The notes: a model not told the origin generated them from the letters alone. 6,021 bases of DNA from Candidatus Opitulatrix cubana (GCA_031283665.1 JAITBJ010000061.1:1-6021), one strand, 5' to 3'; shown: positions 1 through 6,021, counted from the stretch's first letter. Translations and numbers: made by a program.

Positions 1-1107
1 CAGATGTTTGGCGATAGAATGGTAATAGCTAATGCCACAGGCTGCTCCTCTATATGGGGCGGACCTCTTCCTGCTATTCCTTACACCACAAATGATTTAG
101 GACACGGACCTGCATGGTCAAACTCTTTATTTGAAGACAATGCTGAGTTTGGTTTAGGTATGCTTATTGCTAATAAATATCGTAGAGCTAAATTAGTTGA
201 AAAAACTCGTGACTATTTAGGTGCTGATGATATGACAGCATGCGCTGATGCATTAGCAGGCGTGAAAATGGATGATGATTTGAAAGAAGCATTGGCCAAG
301 TGGGCTGATGGCGCAAATTTATCATCAGGCTCCCGTGAAAGAGCAGAAGCTCTAAAAGCGCAATTAGAAGCTCATAAATCCAAAATTCCGCTGCTAACAG
401 AGCTCTGGGAGAATAAAGAGCTATTAGTTAAACCATCTCAATGGATAATTGGTGGCGATGGCTGGGGCTATGATATAGGCTATGCTGGAATAGATCATGT
501 GATTGCCACAGGTGAAGATGTAAATATATTAGTGATGGATAACGAAGTTTATTCTAATACAGGCGGTCAGGCTTCAAAAGCTACACCGACTGCTGCTATT
601 GCAAAATTTGCAGCTGGCGGAAAGGTGCAAGGCAAAAAAGATCTTGGTGCTATGGCTATGACTTATGGAAATGTGTATGTGGCGCAAATAGCATCAGGAG
701 CTAATGCTCAGCAGACTATAAAAGCATTTAGAGAGGCTGAGGAATATCCAGGTCCATCTTTGATTATAGCTTACACACCTTGCATAAATCATGGACTCAC
801 AGGCGGTATGTTTATGACCCTTGAAGAGGCTAAAGAGGCTGTGCAATCAGGATATTGGTCGCTTTATAGATATAATCCTGATAATGCAGAAAAAGATAAA
901 CCTGCTATGGAGCTAGACTTCAAAAAGCCTGATTTTTCTACTATGAAAGACTTTATGATGAAGCAAAACCGCTTTTCATCTCTAAAAGCTGTGAGAGGTG
1001 ATAAAGCAGAAGAGCTATTTGACAAAACTGTAGGTTTTGCAAAAAAGAGATTTTTATATTATGCTGATCTTTCAGGTCAAGGCGAAAAAATCAGAGAAAA
1101 CATTTAG
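1..1107 (+). CDS. nifJ: pyruvate:ferredoxin (flavodoxin) oxidoreductase, C-terminal part (5' end outside window)
   Basis: This enzyme oxidatively decarboxylates pyruvate with CoA to acetyl-CoA and CO2 and passes two electrons to ferredoxin or flavodoxin in the cytoplasm. The frame is open to base 1 (CAG codon), so the ATG at 4 is internal; the family is usually about 1,170-1,200 residues and only the last 368 are here. Counting from that Met, Cys14 in the ATGCSSIWGG motif and Cys260 in TPCINHG match two ligands of the [4Fe-4S] cluster nearest TPP; the CxxC pair would lie just upstream of the window. The TPP/Mg site is the GDGWGYDIGYAG motif (GDG at 151-153) followed by DNEVYSNTGGQ (179-189). 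No residue expected in this part is missing. The gene ends at TAG and runs into a strong terminator. Single-polypeptide PFOR is near certain; the symbol follows common usage and does not imply a role in nitrogen fixation. Confidence 0.97.
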   Translation, partial: QMFGDRMVIANATGCSSIWGGPLPAIPYTTNDLGHGPAWSNSLFEDNAEFGLGMLIANKYRRAKLVEKTRDYLGADDMTACADALAGVKMDDDLKEALAKWADGANLSSGSRERAEALKAQLEAHKSKIPLLTELWENKELLVKPSQWIIGGDGWGYDIGYAGIDHVIATGEDVNILVMDNEVYSNTGGQASKATPTAAIAKFAAGGKVQGKKDLGAMAMTYGNVYVAQIASGANAQQTIKAFREAEEYPGPSLIIAYTPCINHGLTGGMFMTLEEAKEAVQSGYWSLYRYNPDNAEKDKPAMELDFKKPDFSTMKDFMMKQNRFSSLKAVRGDKAEELFDKTVGFAKKRFLYYADLSGQGEKIRENI

Positions 1108-1136
1108 ACTTTTATTTTATTTCATTTTTTTGTGTC

Positions 1137-1190
1137 TAAACTCTTGACAGTTGAATAATCTCTAAGAGATTATAAATCTAAAAGAGTTTA
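1137..1190. repeat. nested inverted repeats downstream of nifJ
   Basis: An outer 9-bp perfect inverted repeat, TAAACTCTT (1137-1145) with AAGAGTTTA (1182-1190), encloses an inner 8-bp repeat, ATAATCTC (1155-1162) with GAGATTAT (1166-1173) and a 3-nt loop. In RNA this could fold as a two-tier stem with an internal loop. It is A+T-rich and has no U-tract of its own, so it is unlikely to terminate by itself. It lies between the nifJ stop codon and the strong terminator. A protective 3'-end structure or a protein-binding site are both possible; the function is unknown. Confidence 0.5.
1144..1176 (+). promoter_or_regulatory. possible promoter ahead of the terminator (weak)
   Basis: A perfect -35 hexamer TTGACA lies at 1144-1149. 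The best -10 candidates are GATTAT (1168-1173, 18-bp spacer) and TATAAA (1171-1176, 21-bp spacer); the first is a poor match and the second is too far away. If active, it would make an RNA of only about 45-50 nt ending at the 1196-1227 terminator. No ORF follows. A chance match in A+T-rich DNA is more likely than a real promoter. Confidence 0.2.
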
Positions 1191-1195
1191 AACTA

Positions 1196-1227
1196 AAAAC
1201 CCCCGAGAGTTTACTCTCGGGGGTTTT
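1196..1227. terminator. bidirectional rho-independent terminator shared by nifJ and the HU gene
   Basis: AAAACCCCCGAGAG (1196-1209) pairs perfectly with CTCTCGGGGGTTTT (1214-1227) around a TTTA loop, giving a 14-bp stem with a very G+C-rich core. The + strand reads TTTTCT after the G-run and the - strand reads TTTTTAG after its G-run, so it can stop transcripts from both sides. It sits between the convergent nifJ and HU genes and ends 14 bp from the HU stop codon. Confidence 0.95.
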
Positions 1228-1241
1228 CTATAAGATTTAAC

Positions 1242-1523
1242 TTACTTTACTGCTGCTTTTAGTTTTGCACCAGCTTTTAGTTTTGCAACGTTGCCTGCAG
1301 GAATTTTAATTGCTGCGCCAGTTGCAGGGTTTCTTCCATCACGAGCAGCTCTTTTAGCTACATATGCTTTTAGATAACCTGTCCAATTAACTTCGCCACC
1401 TTTTGCAAGAGTTGAAGTTAATACTTCTTCAACAGCATTTAAAGCTCTTTGAGCATCAGCTGCTGTTAGACCTGATTTTTGTGCTACTGCACTTACCAAA
1501 TCACCTTTTGTTAATGTTGCCAT
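1242..1523 (-). CDS. HU-family histone-like DNA-binding protein
   Basis: A 93-residue basic, Ala/Lys-rich nucleoid protein of the HU/IHF family, expected to bind and bend DNA as a dimer and compact the chromosome. The N-terminal helical part (TKGDLVSAVAQKSGLT) and the arm motif RAARDGRNPATG (58-69), with the DNA-intercalating Pro at 66, are clear; length is normal for HU. The family core GFGTF is here GYLKA (49-53): Phe becomes Tyr, the second Gly becomes Leu, and the second Phe becomes Ala. The spacing from this Gly to the GRNP motif is unchanged. From memory, bifidobacterial HU also has Ala at that last position, which fits an actinobacterial source. The ATG has an AAAGGAG Shine-Dalgarno sequence 6 nt away. 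It appears monocistronic, 129 bp downstream of the hydrolase gene and ending at the strong terminator. HU rather than IHF is favoured because no IHF-specific partner or features are seen. Confidence 0.95.
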   Translation of the reverse strand: MATLTKGDLVSAVAQKSGLTAADAQRALNAVEEVLTSTLAKGGEVNWTGYLKAYVAKRAARDGRNPATGAAIKIPAGNVAKLKAGAKLKAAVK

Positions 1524-1529
1524 AATTTT

Positions 1530-1536
1530 CTCCTTT
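1530..1536 (-). promoter_or_regulatory. ribosome binding site of the HU gene
   Basis: On the - strand AAAGGAG lies 6 nt before the ATG. It is the clearest Shine-Dalgarno sequence in the window and contrasts with the hydrolase and membrane-protein genes, which have none. It fits the high expression expected of HU. Confidence 0.9.
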
Positions 1537-1537
1537 G

Positions 1538-1564
1538 TTTATATTTCAACATTTCTAAAGTCAA
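1538..1564 (-). promoter_or_regulatory. candidate HU promoter (weak)
   Basis: On the - strand, TTGACT (1564-1559) and TATAAA (1543-1538) resemble -35 and -10 boxes but are only 15 bp apart. The start site they imply would fall inside the Shine-Dalgarno sequence. The real promoter may lie further upstream within 1565-1652, where I could not pick a better pair. Confidence 0.25.
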
Positions 1565-1577
1565 TTAAGACTTAATT
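1563..1577. promoter_or_regulatory. 15-bp palindrome upstream of HU, possible operator
   Basis: AATTAAG-A-CTTAATT is a perfect inverted repeat with a 1-nt centre, 40-54 bp upstream of the HU start codon. It overlaps the candidate -35 box by 2 bp. The size and symmetry suit a dimeric regulator, but A+T-rich DNA produces such palindromes by chance and no copy is seen at other genes in the window. Confidence 0.35.
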
Positions 1578-1652
1578 AAAAGATATCATTAAAAAAGCTG
1601 TTTACCTTTATTTACGGGATTTAAGGGGTGTGTTGAGTTTTAGCTATTTTTG

Positions 1653-3194
1653 CTAGTTTTCGCACATTAAATAATCATCTGGAAGTTTATCATTCAAAAT
1701 ATAATTATCTACTGCGGACTTTATGCAGCTGTTTTGAGAATTGTATGAAGTGTGAGAATCCCCTCTATTTGTAAGCAATATAGACCCAGGCATTAGTTTT
1801 CTTGTCTCTACAGCTTCTTCATAAGGTGTAGCTGGGTCTCCTGTGGTTCCGATAAGAATAATTTTATTATTGGTCTGTTTAGAGTAATCTAATTCAGTTG
1901 TGATATTTGAAGTGGGAAAACCCTCGCAAGCTATATTAGGATATATAAAAAACTTATAAAATGCTGGTGTGGCAGCTTTATATTTTTCAATTTGTGCATC
2001 TTCATACTCTTTAGTAGTTTTATTTTTTTCATCTAAACAGTTTATAACTAAATTAGCCTCTGTTGAATTAGTAGTATAGTTCCCATTCTGTTGTCTATCA
2101 TTATAAGTGTCTGCAAATGATAGCAGCTGCGTGCCATCATTTTTTTCTATTGCCTGATTTAGAGCAGAAACTAAAGCACCCCAAGAATTTTTAGAGTATA
2201 AAGCTGTTATAATCCCATAAAAAGCTGCTGTGTCTGTAAGGGGTCTACCTGTGCTAGTATTTAAAGGTTTAGTAGATAATTTATCTAAAAACTCTTTAGT
2301 CTGATTCAAAGCTGCGCCTATATCATCTTTATTGCCAGCTGCTTTTAGAGGACATGCAGAGTTTGAAAAGCAGTATTTTGCAAAACTAGTAAATGCTAAT
2401 GAAAACCCTTTAGCTTGTGATAGAGAATGTTCATTTAGAGTAAGTTTAGGATTGATAACACCATCTAATATCACTTTGCCTATAGAGTTAGGAAAAAGAG
2501 CTGCATAATCTTCTCCAATATATGTGCCATATGAATAGCCTATATAATTTAATAGATTTTGTCCTGTTAGAGCTCTAATCAGATCTAAATCTCTAGCAGT
2601 AGATTGAGTGTCTACATATTTTGATAAATTGCCAGATAGCGTTTCACATTGCTGGCCAACTTTTTTTTGAGTATCAACGGCTTTATTATATTCTTTAGGC
2701 AGATTGAAATATGTATCATATAAAAATACATCTTTTTCTTTATTATTATTAAAGCATTTTATAGCAGTTGACTGCCCTACACCGCGCGGATCAAATGATA
2801 AAATGTTATACTCATTTGTTATCTCATCAGGTAATATACTCACTGCAGAACTTACAAAGTCCACCCCTGATGCACCAGGTCCGCCTGGATTTACTATAAA
2901 TGTTTTATCGCTTGATTGAGCTATATGCATTTTGAGTGATAATTGAATATCGCCGCTTGATGGACTAAACCAGTTTTCAGGTGCTTTTATAGTAGCACAT
3001 TTATATCCTGTGCTTCCGCAATCAGTCCAGATAATAGTTTGATTATAGTACTCATCTACACCACCAACTTGCCCCGAAGCAGGTTTTGTAGGTGGATCTT
3101 GAATAAAATTAGGTCCTGTAAAAGTGGCTACTATACCCCCTACTGTCAATAATATAAGAATTGAAAAAATAATTGTAACGCGTTTTATACTCAC
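1653..3194 (-). CDS. exported alpha/beta hydrolase, TAP-like (tripeptidyl aminopeptidase family)
   Basis: A serine hydrolase of the TAP/S33-like group, which removes short N-terminal peptides or cleaves related amide or ester substrates outside the membrane. I place the start at the GTG at 3194-3192, giving 513 residues. A longer frame from a TTG at 3230 would add 12 residues but has no ribosome site, runs through the promoter and overlaps the divergent gene. From the GTG, the basic SIKR is followed by about 18 hydrophobic residues and no lipobox Cys: a signal peptide or membrane anchor. The oxyanion-hole motif NPGGPGASG is near residue 102. The nucleophile is Ser221 in GYSYG, with Asp453 in GTTGDPATP and His481 in GDSHTSY within the C-terminal TAP-like domain. 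Ten Cys, an even number, suit disulfides in an exported enzyme. No clear terminator follows. The fold and triad are certain; the substrate is not predictable. Confidence 0.92.
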   Translation of the reverse strand: MSIKRVTIIFSILILLTVGGIVATFTGPNFIQDPPTKPASGQVGGVDEYYNQTIIWTDCGSTGYKCATIKAPENWFSPSSGDIQLSLKMHIAQSSDKTFIVNPGGPGASGVDFVSSAVSILPDEITNEYNILSFDPRGVGQSTAIKCFNNNKEKDVFLYDTYFNLPKEYNKAVDTQKKVGQQCETLSGNLSKYVDTQSTARDLDLIRALTGQNLLNYIGYSYGTYIGEDYAALFPNSIGKVILDGVINPKLTLNEHSLSQAKGFSLAFTSFAKYCFSNSACPLKAAGNKDDIGAALNQTKEFLDKLSTKPLNTSTGRPLTDTAAFYGIITALYSKNSWGALVSALNQAIEKNDGTQLLSFADTYNDRQQNGNYTTNSTEANLVINCLDEKNKTTKEYEDAQIEKYKAATPAFYKFFIYPNIACEGFPTSNITTELDYSKQTNNKIILIGTTGDPATPYEEAVETRKLMPGSILLTNRGDSHTSYNSQNSCIKSAVDNYILNDKLPDDYLMCEN

Positions 3195-3197
3195 TAT

Positions 3198-3216
3198 TAT
3201 AGTATAATATACTATA
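3198..3216. repeat. 19-bp palindrome in the divergent promoter region
   Basis: TATAGTATA-A-TATACTATA is a perfect 9-bp inverted repeat with a single central base. It fills nearly all of the 21 bp between the two divergent start codons and contains the -10 boxes of both directions. It may be an operator, or simply the result of two back-to-back TATA-type boxes. Confidence 0.7.
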
Positions 3217-3230
3217 TGGATGGTTTCCAA
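3201..3230 (-). promoter_or_regulatory. hydrolase promoter, probably leaderless
   Basis: On the - strand, TATACT (3206-3201) occupies exactly -12 to -7 relative to the G of the GTG start at 3194. TTGGAA (3230-3225) is a 4-of-6 match to a -35 box at an 18-bp spacing. With no Shine-Dalgarno sequence, this predicts an mRNA that begins at the start codon. The -35 box lies inside the coding sequence of the divergent membrane protein. Confidence 0.6.
3203..3208 (+). promoter_or_regulatory. -10 box of the membrane-protein gene, probably leaderless
   Basis: A consensus TATAAT ends 7 bp before the ATG at 3216, so transcription should begin at or within a base of the start codon. No Shine-Dalgarno sequence precedes it. 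No good -35 box is found 16-18 bp upstream. An alternative pair, TTGTAA (3173-3178) with TATTAT (3195-3200) at 16 bp, would give a leader of only about 9 nt. The box overlaps the hydrolase -10 box by four bases. Confidence 0.55.
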
Positions 3231-4031
3231 AATATATTCAAAGATAAACTGCTAGAGACATCTATATCTTTTTTATCAGGAGCTGCACTAATTGCCCTTT
3301 TATTTACAAATAGTACACTTTATTTATTTGCACTTATTGCTTTTGCATTGCTTTTTTCCTATGCATGGCCAAAACTTTTAATTCTAAAACATCCTATCTC
3401 TATAACACTTATTATTAGTACCATATCTATAATAGCTATAATTTTGCAAACTTTTTTCACTCAATTAGGAACGCTATCTTGGCAAATATATATTTTTGTC
3501 CTTGCATTTTTAATTGCTATAATAGATGAACTATTTATTAATAAAAAAGATAAAAACCCGATGTCTAGTGTTTCATATTCTTTTTTTGGTAGCTTTATAG
3601 CGGTTTCTTCTGTAGGCTGGATATCTCTTATGCAGCTTACCTCTATTGCAAAACTTTATGCACTTTTTTCGCTGATAATTTTATGTGTGGTTTCGTTCAC
3701 ACCTATTTTAGAGAGTAAGATTTTTGAAAAGCTAAATTATCAACATTTTAACTATGTGCGATTTACTATTCTTGGGAGTATTATCGCATTTATAGGCGTT
3801 GGATCATATTTTTTTATTAATGCTATTTCGAATAATATAGTATCAGGCGGTCCACATTTATCTTGGAAATTGTCAGCGCTAATATGTGGTATATTATTTG
3901 CTGTTTTTGTGGTAAAAATGGTTTTATTTTCAGATATACATATTAGAGGGTCTGCATTTGCAAAGGCTCTTTTTCCAATTATGATTCTAGGTACACTAAT
4001 CTACATCTCCCTCACAATTTTTGCTCGCTGA
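3216..4031 (+). CDS. polytopic membrane protein of unknown function, actinobacterial type
   Basis: A 271-residue, very hydrophobic protein with about nine predicted membrane segments (roughly 15-30, 34-51, 61-79, 88-105, 119-137, 146-163, 181-201, 217-237 and 249-269). There is no signal peptide and no soluble domain. A charged loop, DELFINKKDKN (104-114), is the longest polar stretch and is followed by SVSYSFFGSF and GW (134-135). From memory, this order (WP near the second segment, a basic loop after the fourth, then an S-V-S-G-like run and GW) recalls uncharacterised membrane proteins conserved in Actinobacteria; this was not checked by search. No transporter or enzyme motif is visible. 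The ATG is chosen because it follows a TATAAT box and no other Met occurs before about residue 116. It diverges from the hydrolase gene and converges on mgtA with a 7-bp gap. Confidence 0.8.
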   Translation: MDGFQNIFKDKLLETSISFLSGAALIALLFTNSTLYLFALIAFALLFSYAWPKLLILKHPISITLIISTISIIAIILQTFFTQLGTLSWQIYIFVLAFLIAIIDELFINKKDKNPMSSVSYSFFGSFIAVSSVGWISLMQLTSIAKLYALFSLIILCVVSFTPILESKIFEKLNYQHFNYVRFTILGSIIAFIGVGSYFFINAISNNIVSGGPHLSWKLSALICGILFAVFVVKMVLFSDIHIRGSAFAKALFPIMILGTLIYISLTIFAR

Positions 4032-4038
4032 GAAATTT

Positions 4039-6021
4039 TTACAACCAGTCTTTGTATTTTTTAATATAAAACCTTTTTGAGATATTTACTGTCACACAAT
4101 ATAAAACAATTGTGAGAATTAGATAGAAAAAATAATTTCCTGGAAGAGCTGTAAACCCTAAAGCAGATCCTAAAATTGTAAACGGTATAAGTGTTGCAAT
4201 TCCTACCCCTAAAAGGCATATTGTGGTAACAGAAAAAGATGCTCTTGATTTTATAAAAGGAAGTGTTTCACTTGTTCTAATCATATGGATCACAAGCGTT
4301 TGAGTCCACATTGACTCTATAAACCAGCCAGACTGAAAAACTGCTATATATATTATTTGCTGTGCAGGATTAGTCAACTGTGAATAAAGTAAACCGTCTG
4401 TAAATGCAGGACATATATAAAAATATAGGAGTAAAAAAGTAGTAATATCAAATATAGAGCTTATAGGTCCAATTTGCACCATAAACCGTGCTATATTTTT
4501 AGAATCCCATGGCTTTGGCCGTGCAAGAAAACTTTTGTCTACATTATCCCATGGAATAGCGGTGCATGTAATATCATAAATCAGATTCAAAAGCAAAAGC
4601 TGTATACTAGCCATAGGCAAAAACGGCAAAAACGCAGAAGCAATAAGCACTGAAAATATATTTCCAAAGTTTGAAGATGCTGTCATTTTGATATATTTAA
4701 TCATATTGCCATAGGTTTTTCTACCCTCAATTATTCCGTCCTCTAACACGCCTAAATCTTTTTTAAGCAAAATCACTTCAGCAGATTCTTTTGCTACATC
4801 CACTGCTGTGTCCACACTTATTCCAGCATCTGATGCCACCATTGCAGGAGCATCATTTATTCCATCTCCCATATACCCTACTACATGACCATTTCTCTTT
4901 AAGGCTTTTACTATTCTAGCTTTTGCATTTGGAGAAAGTTTTGCAAATATATTAGCCTTTTCTACTAAAACTTCTAATTCGTCATCGCTCATATCTTCAA
5001 TATCAGATCCTAAAACTAAATTATGAATATCTATTCCTATTTGAGAGCATATATTAGATGTCACTCTTTCATTGTCCCCTGTTAAAATCTTTATGCCTAC
5101 TCCATTAGAATCTAATGCACCAATAGCAGCCTGTGCTGACTCTTTTGGAGGATCTAAAAATGCTAAAATGCCTATTAAAATCATATCTGATTCATCGCTT
5201 ACTGAAAAAGATTCTACTTCTGGAGGATTATTTTTTTGAGCTACAGCCACCACTCTCATACCATCATCATTTAGATCTTCTACATTTTTGATAATTAGAT
5301 TTTTTAGATCTAGATTCAGCTCCTGCACTTTTCCGCCATACTCTACATATCGCGAAATAGCAAGCATTTCCTCTACAGCACCTTTTGTGATAAGTTTGGT
5401 TTTTCCAGTAGGACCTTGCACCACTACGCTCATTCTGCGTCGTTCAAAATCAAAAGGAATCTCATCTACTTTTTGATAAGCAGATGGCAAATCATGTAGT
5501 GTGGTGTCTTCTTCTGCAAGCTCCTCTGTAGTTTGAATAATAGAAACGTCCATAAGGTTTTTTAAACCTGTTTGATAGTAGCTATTTAAAAAAGCATGAC
5601 GCAAAACTCGATTATTTTCTTTCCCCTCTATATCAAGATGATATTCTAAAACCACTTTATCTTGTGTGAGAGTTCCTGTTTTGTCCGTGCATAAAATATC
5701 CATAGATCCAAGATTTTGTATAGCATTTAAGGACTTGATAATAGTGTCTTTTTTACTCATAGCCACAGCTCCGCGAGATAGCGCTGTAGTCACAATCATA
5801 GGTAGCATTTCAGGAGTCAAGCCTACTGCCACAGATATGGCAAATAGCAAAGCGTGAAGCCAGTCTCCTTTTGTAAATCCGTTTATAAATAAAACTAGCG
5901 GCACCATCACAAGCATAAATCTTATCAAAACCCATGAAACAGAGTTCACACCTTTTTCAAAGCTAGTAGGCTCTGGTTTCTGATTTACAGATGCTGATAT
6001 TTTTCCATAATATGTATTGTC
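4039..6021 (-). CDS. mgtA: magnesium-transporting P-type ATPase (P3B), N-terminal part outside window
   Basis: An inner-membrane pump that imports Mg2+ using ATP through an aspartyl-phosphate intermediate. The frame is open to the right edge, so the GTG at 5949 is internal and 660 residues are visible; E. coli MgtA has 898. The missing part should hold the N-terminus, the first helices and the actuator TGES loop. Numbering from the edge, the visible parts are the M4 motif GLTPEMLP (67-74), the phosphorylation site DKTGTLTQ with Asp113, the nucleotide-binding KGA (213-215), TGDNE (314-318), the hinge GDGIND (385-390), and six C-terminal helices. The C-terminal motifs AIPWDNVD, GPISSIFDI, FQSGWF and QTLVIHMIRT are typical of MgtA/MgtB and set it apart from Ca2+ or Na+ pumps. 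The gene ends at TAA 7 bp from the convergent membrane-protein gene. Its promoter, and any Mg2+-sensing leader, lie outside the window. Assignment to MgtA rather than MgtB cannot be made with certainty. Confidence 0.96.
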   Translation of the reverse strand, partial: DNTYYGKISASVNQKPEPTSFEKGVNSVSWVLIRFMLVMVPLVLFINGFTKGDWLHALLFAISVAVGLTPEMLPMIVTTALSRGAVAMSKKDTIIKSLNAIQNLGSMDILCTDKTGTLTQDKVVLEYHLDIEGKENNRVLRHAFLNSYYQTGLKNLMDVSIIQTTEELAEEDTTLHDLPSAYQKVDEIPFDFERRRMSVVVQGPTGKTKLITKGAVEEMLAISRYVEYGGKVQELNLDLKNLIIKNVEDLNDDGMRVVAVAQKNNPPEVESFSVSDESDMILIGILAFLDPPKESAQAAIGALDSNGVGIKILTGDNERVTSNICSQIGIDIHNLVLGSDIEDMSDDELEVLVEKANIFAKLSPNAKARIVKALKRNGHVVGYMGDGINDAPAMVASDAGISVDTAVDVAKESAEVILLKKDLGVLEDGIIEGRKTYGNMIKYIKMTASSNFGNIFSVLIASAFLPFLPMASIQLLLLNLIYDITCTAIPWDNVDKSFLARPKPWDSKNIARFMVQIGPISSIFDITTFLLLYFYICPAFTDGLLYSQLTNPAQQIIYIAVFQSGWFIESMWTQTLVIHMIRTSETLPFIKSRASFSVTTICLLGVGIATLIPFTILGSALGFTALPGNYFFYLILTIVLYCVTVNISKRFYIKKYKDWL

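Noticed and set aside
1636..1655. Hairpin TAGC/GCTA after the hydrolase stop as its terminator
   Set aside because: The 4-bp stem is too short and no U-tract follows; nothing else in 1524-1652 looks like a terminator.
2704..2919. 71-codon + strand open frame opposite the hydrolase
   Set aside because: It is a shadow of the conserved region around the NPGGPG and DPRG motifs on the other strand, with no ribosome site or recognisable domain.
3195..3230. A 12-residue N-terminal extension of the hydrolase starting at TTG 3230
   Set aside because: There is no ribosome site before the TTG, the extension covers the palindrome and promoter, and the basic-then-hydrophobic signal sequence begins naturally at the GTG at 3194.
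4018..4040. Hairpin CTC-GCT-GAG with flanking T and A runs as a terminator between the convergent genes
   Set aside because: The stem has only three G+C-containing pairs plus three A-T pairs with a bulge, too weak to call.
5288..5857. Two short + strand open frames (about 62 codons each) opposite mgtA
   Set aside because: Both lie antisense to conserved P-type ATPase domains and have no start signals or protein-like features.
5947..5949. GTG as the start of the magnesium ATPase
   Set aside because: The frame continues to the window edge with MgtA-like sequence (for example EPTSFEKGVNSVS), so this GTG is an internal Val codon.
1..6021. Mobile elements, CRISPR arrays, tRNA or rRNA genes, defence or biosynthetic clusters
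   Set aside because: No transposase, terminal repeats, regularly spaced repeats, tRNA-like folds or signature proteins were seen; the five genes are ordinary chromosomal types.

Overview
The window is 6,021 bp of A+T-rich bacterial chromosome with five genes and no sign of mobile DNA, RNA genes or a CRISPR array. Genes at both ends run off the window. The best guess for the source is an anaerobic, low-GC actinobacterium, possibly a host-associated lineage. Four observations support this: a pyruvate:ferredoxin oxidoreductase (anaerobic metabolism); an exported TAP-type (tripeptidyl-aminopeptidase-like) hydrolase of a kind most common in Actinobacteria; an HU protein whose core reads G-x3-A...RAARxGRNPxTG, recalling bifidobacterial HU; and two divergent genes that start right behind -10 boxes with no ribosome binding site, as in leaderless actinobacterial mRNAs. 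The assignment is inference, made without a database search.

Layout, left to right. (1) Bases 1-1107, + strand: the C-terminal third of pyruvate:ferredoxin/flavodoxin oxidoreductase (nifJ), holding the thiamine pyrophosphate (TPP) domain and two ligands of the proximal Fe-S cluster. (2) Bases 1108-1241: a spacer between convergent genes with a near-perfect bidirectional terminator at 1196-1227, preceded by nested inverted repeats. (3) Bases 1242-1523, - strand: an HU-family nucleoid protein with a strong Shine-Dalgarno sequence and a 15-bp palindrome upstream. (4) Bases 1653-3194, - strand: a membrane-anchored or secreted alpha/beta hydrolase with a complete Ser-Asp-His triad. (5) Bases 3195-3215: a 21-bp divergent promoter region in which a 19-bp palindrome contains overlapping -10 boxes for both directions. 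(6) Bases 3216-4031, + strand: a polytopic membrane protein of unknown function. (7) Bases 4039-6021, - strand: the C-terminal three quarters of an MgtA-type P3B magnesium-transporting ATPase, converging on the membrane protein with a 7-bp gap.

The genes do not form one pathway: they cover central carbon metabolism, chromosome structure, extracytoplasmic peptide or ester hydrolysis, an unknown membrane function and Mg2+ uptake. The only pair likely to be co-regulated is the hydrolase and the membrane protein, whose promoters share the same DNA. I see no convincing new defence, mobile or biosynthetic system. The most unusual items are this compact divergent promoter and the alternative pairings ahead of the nifJ/HU terminator.
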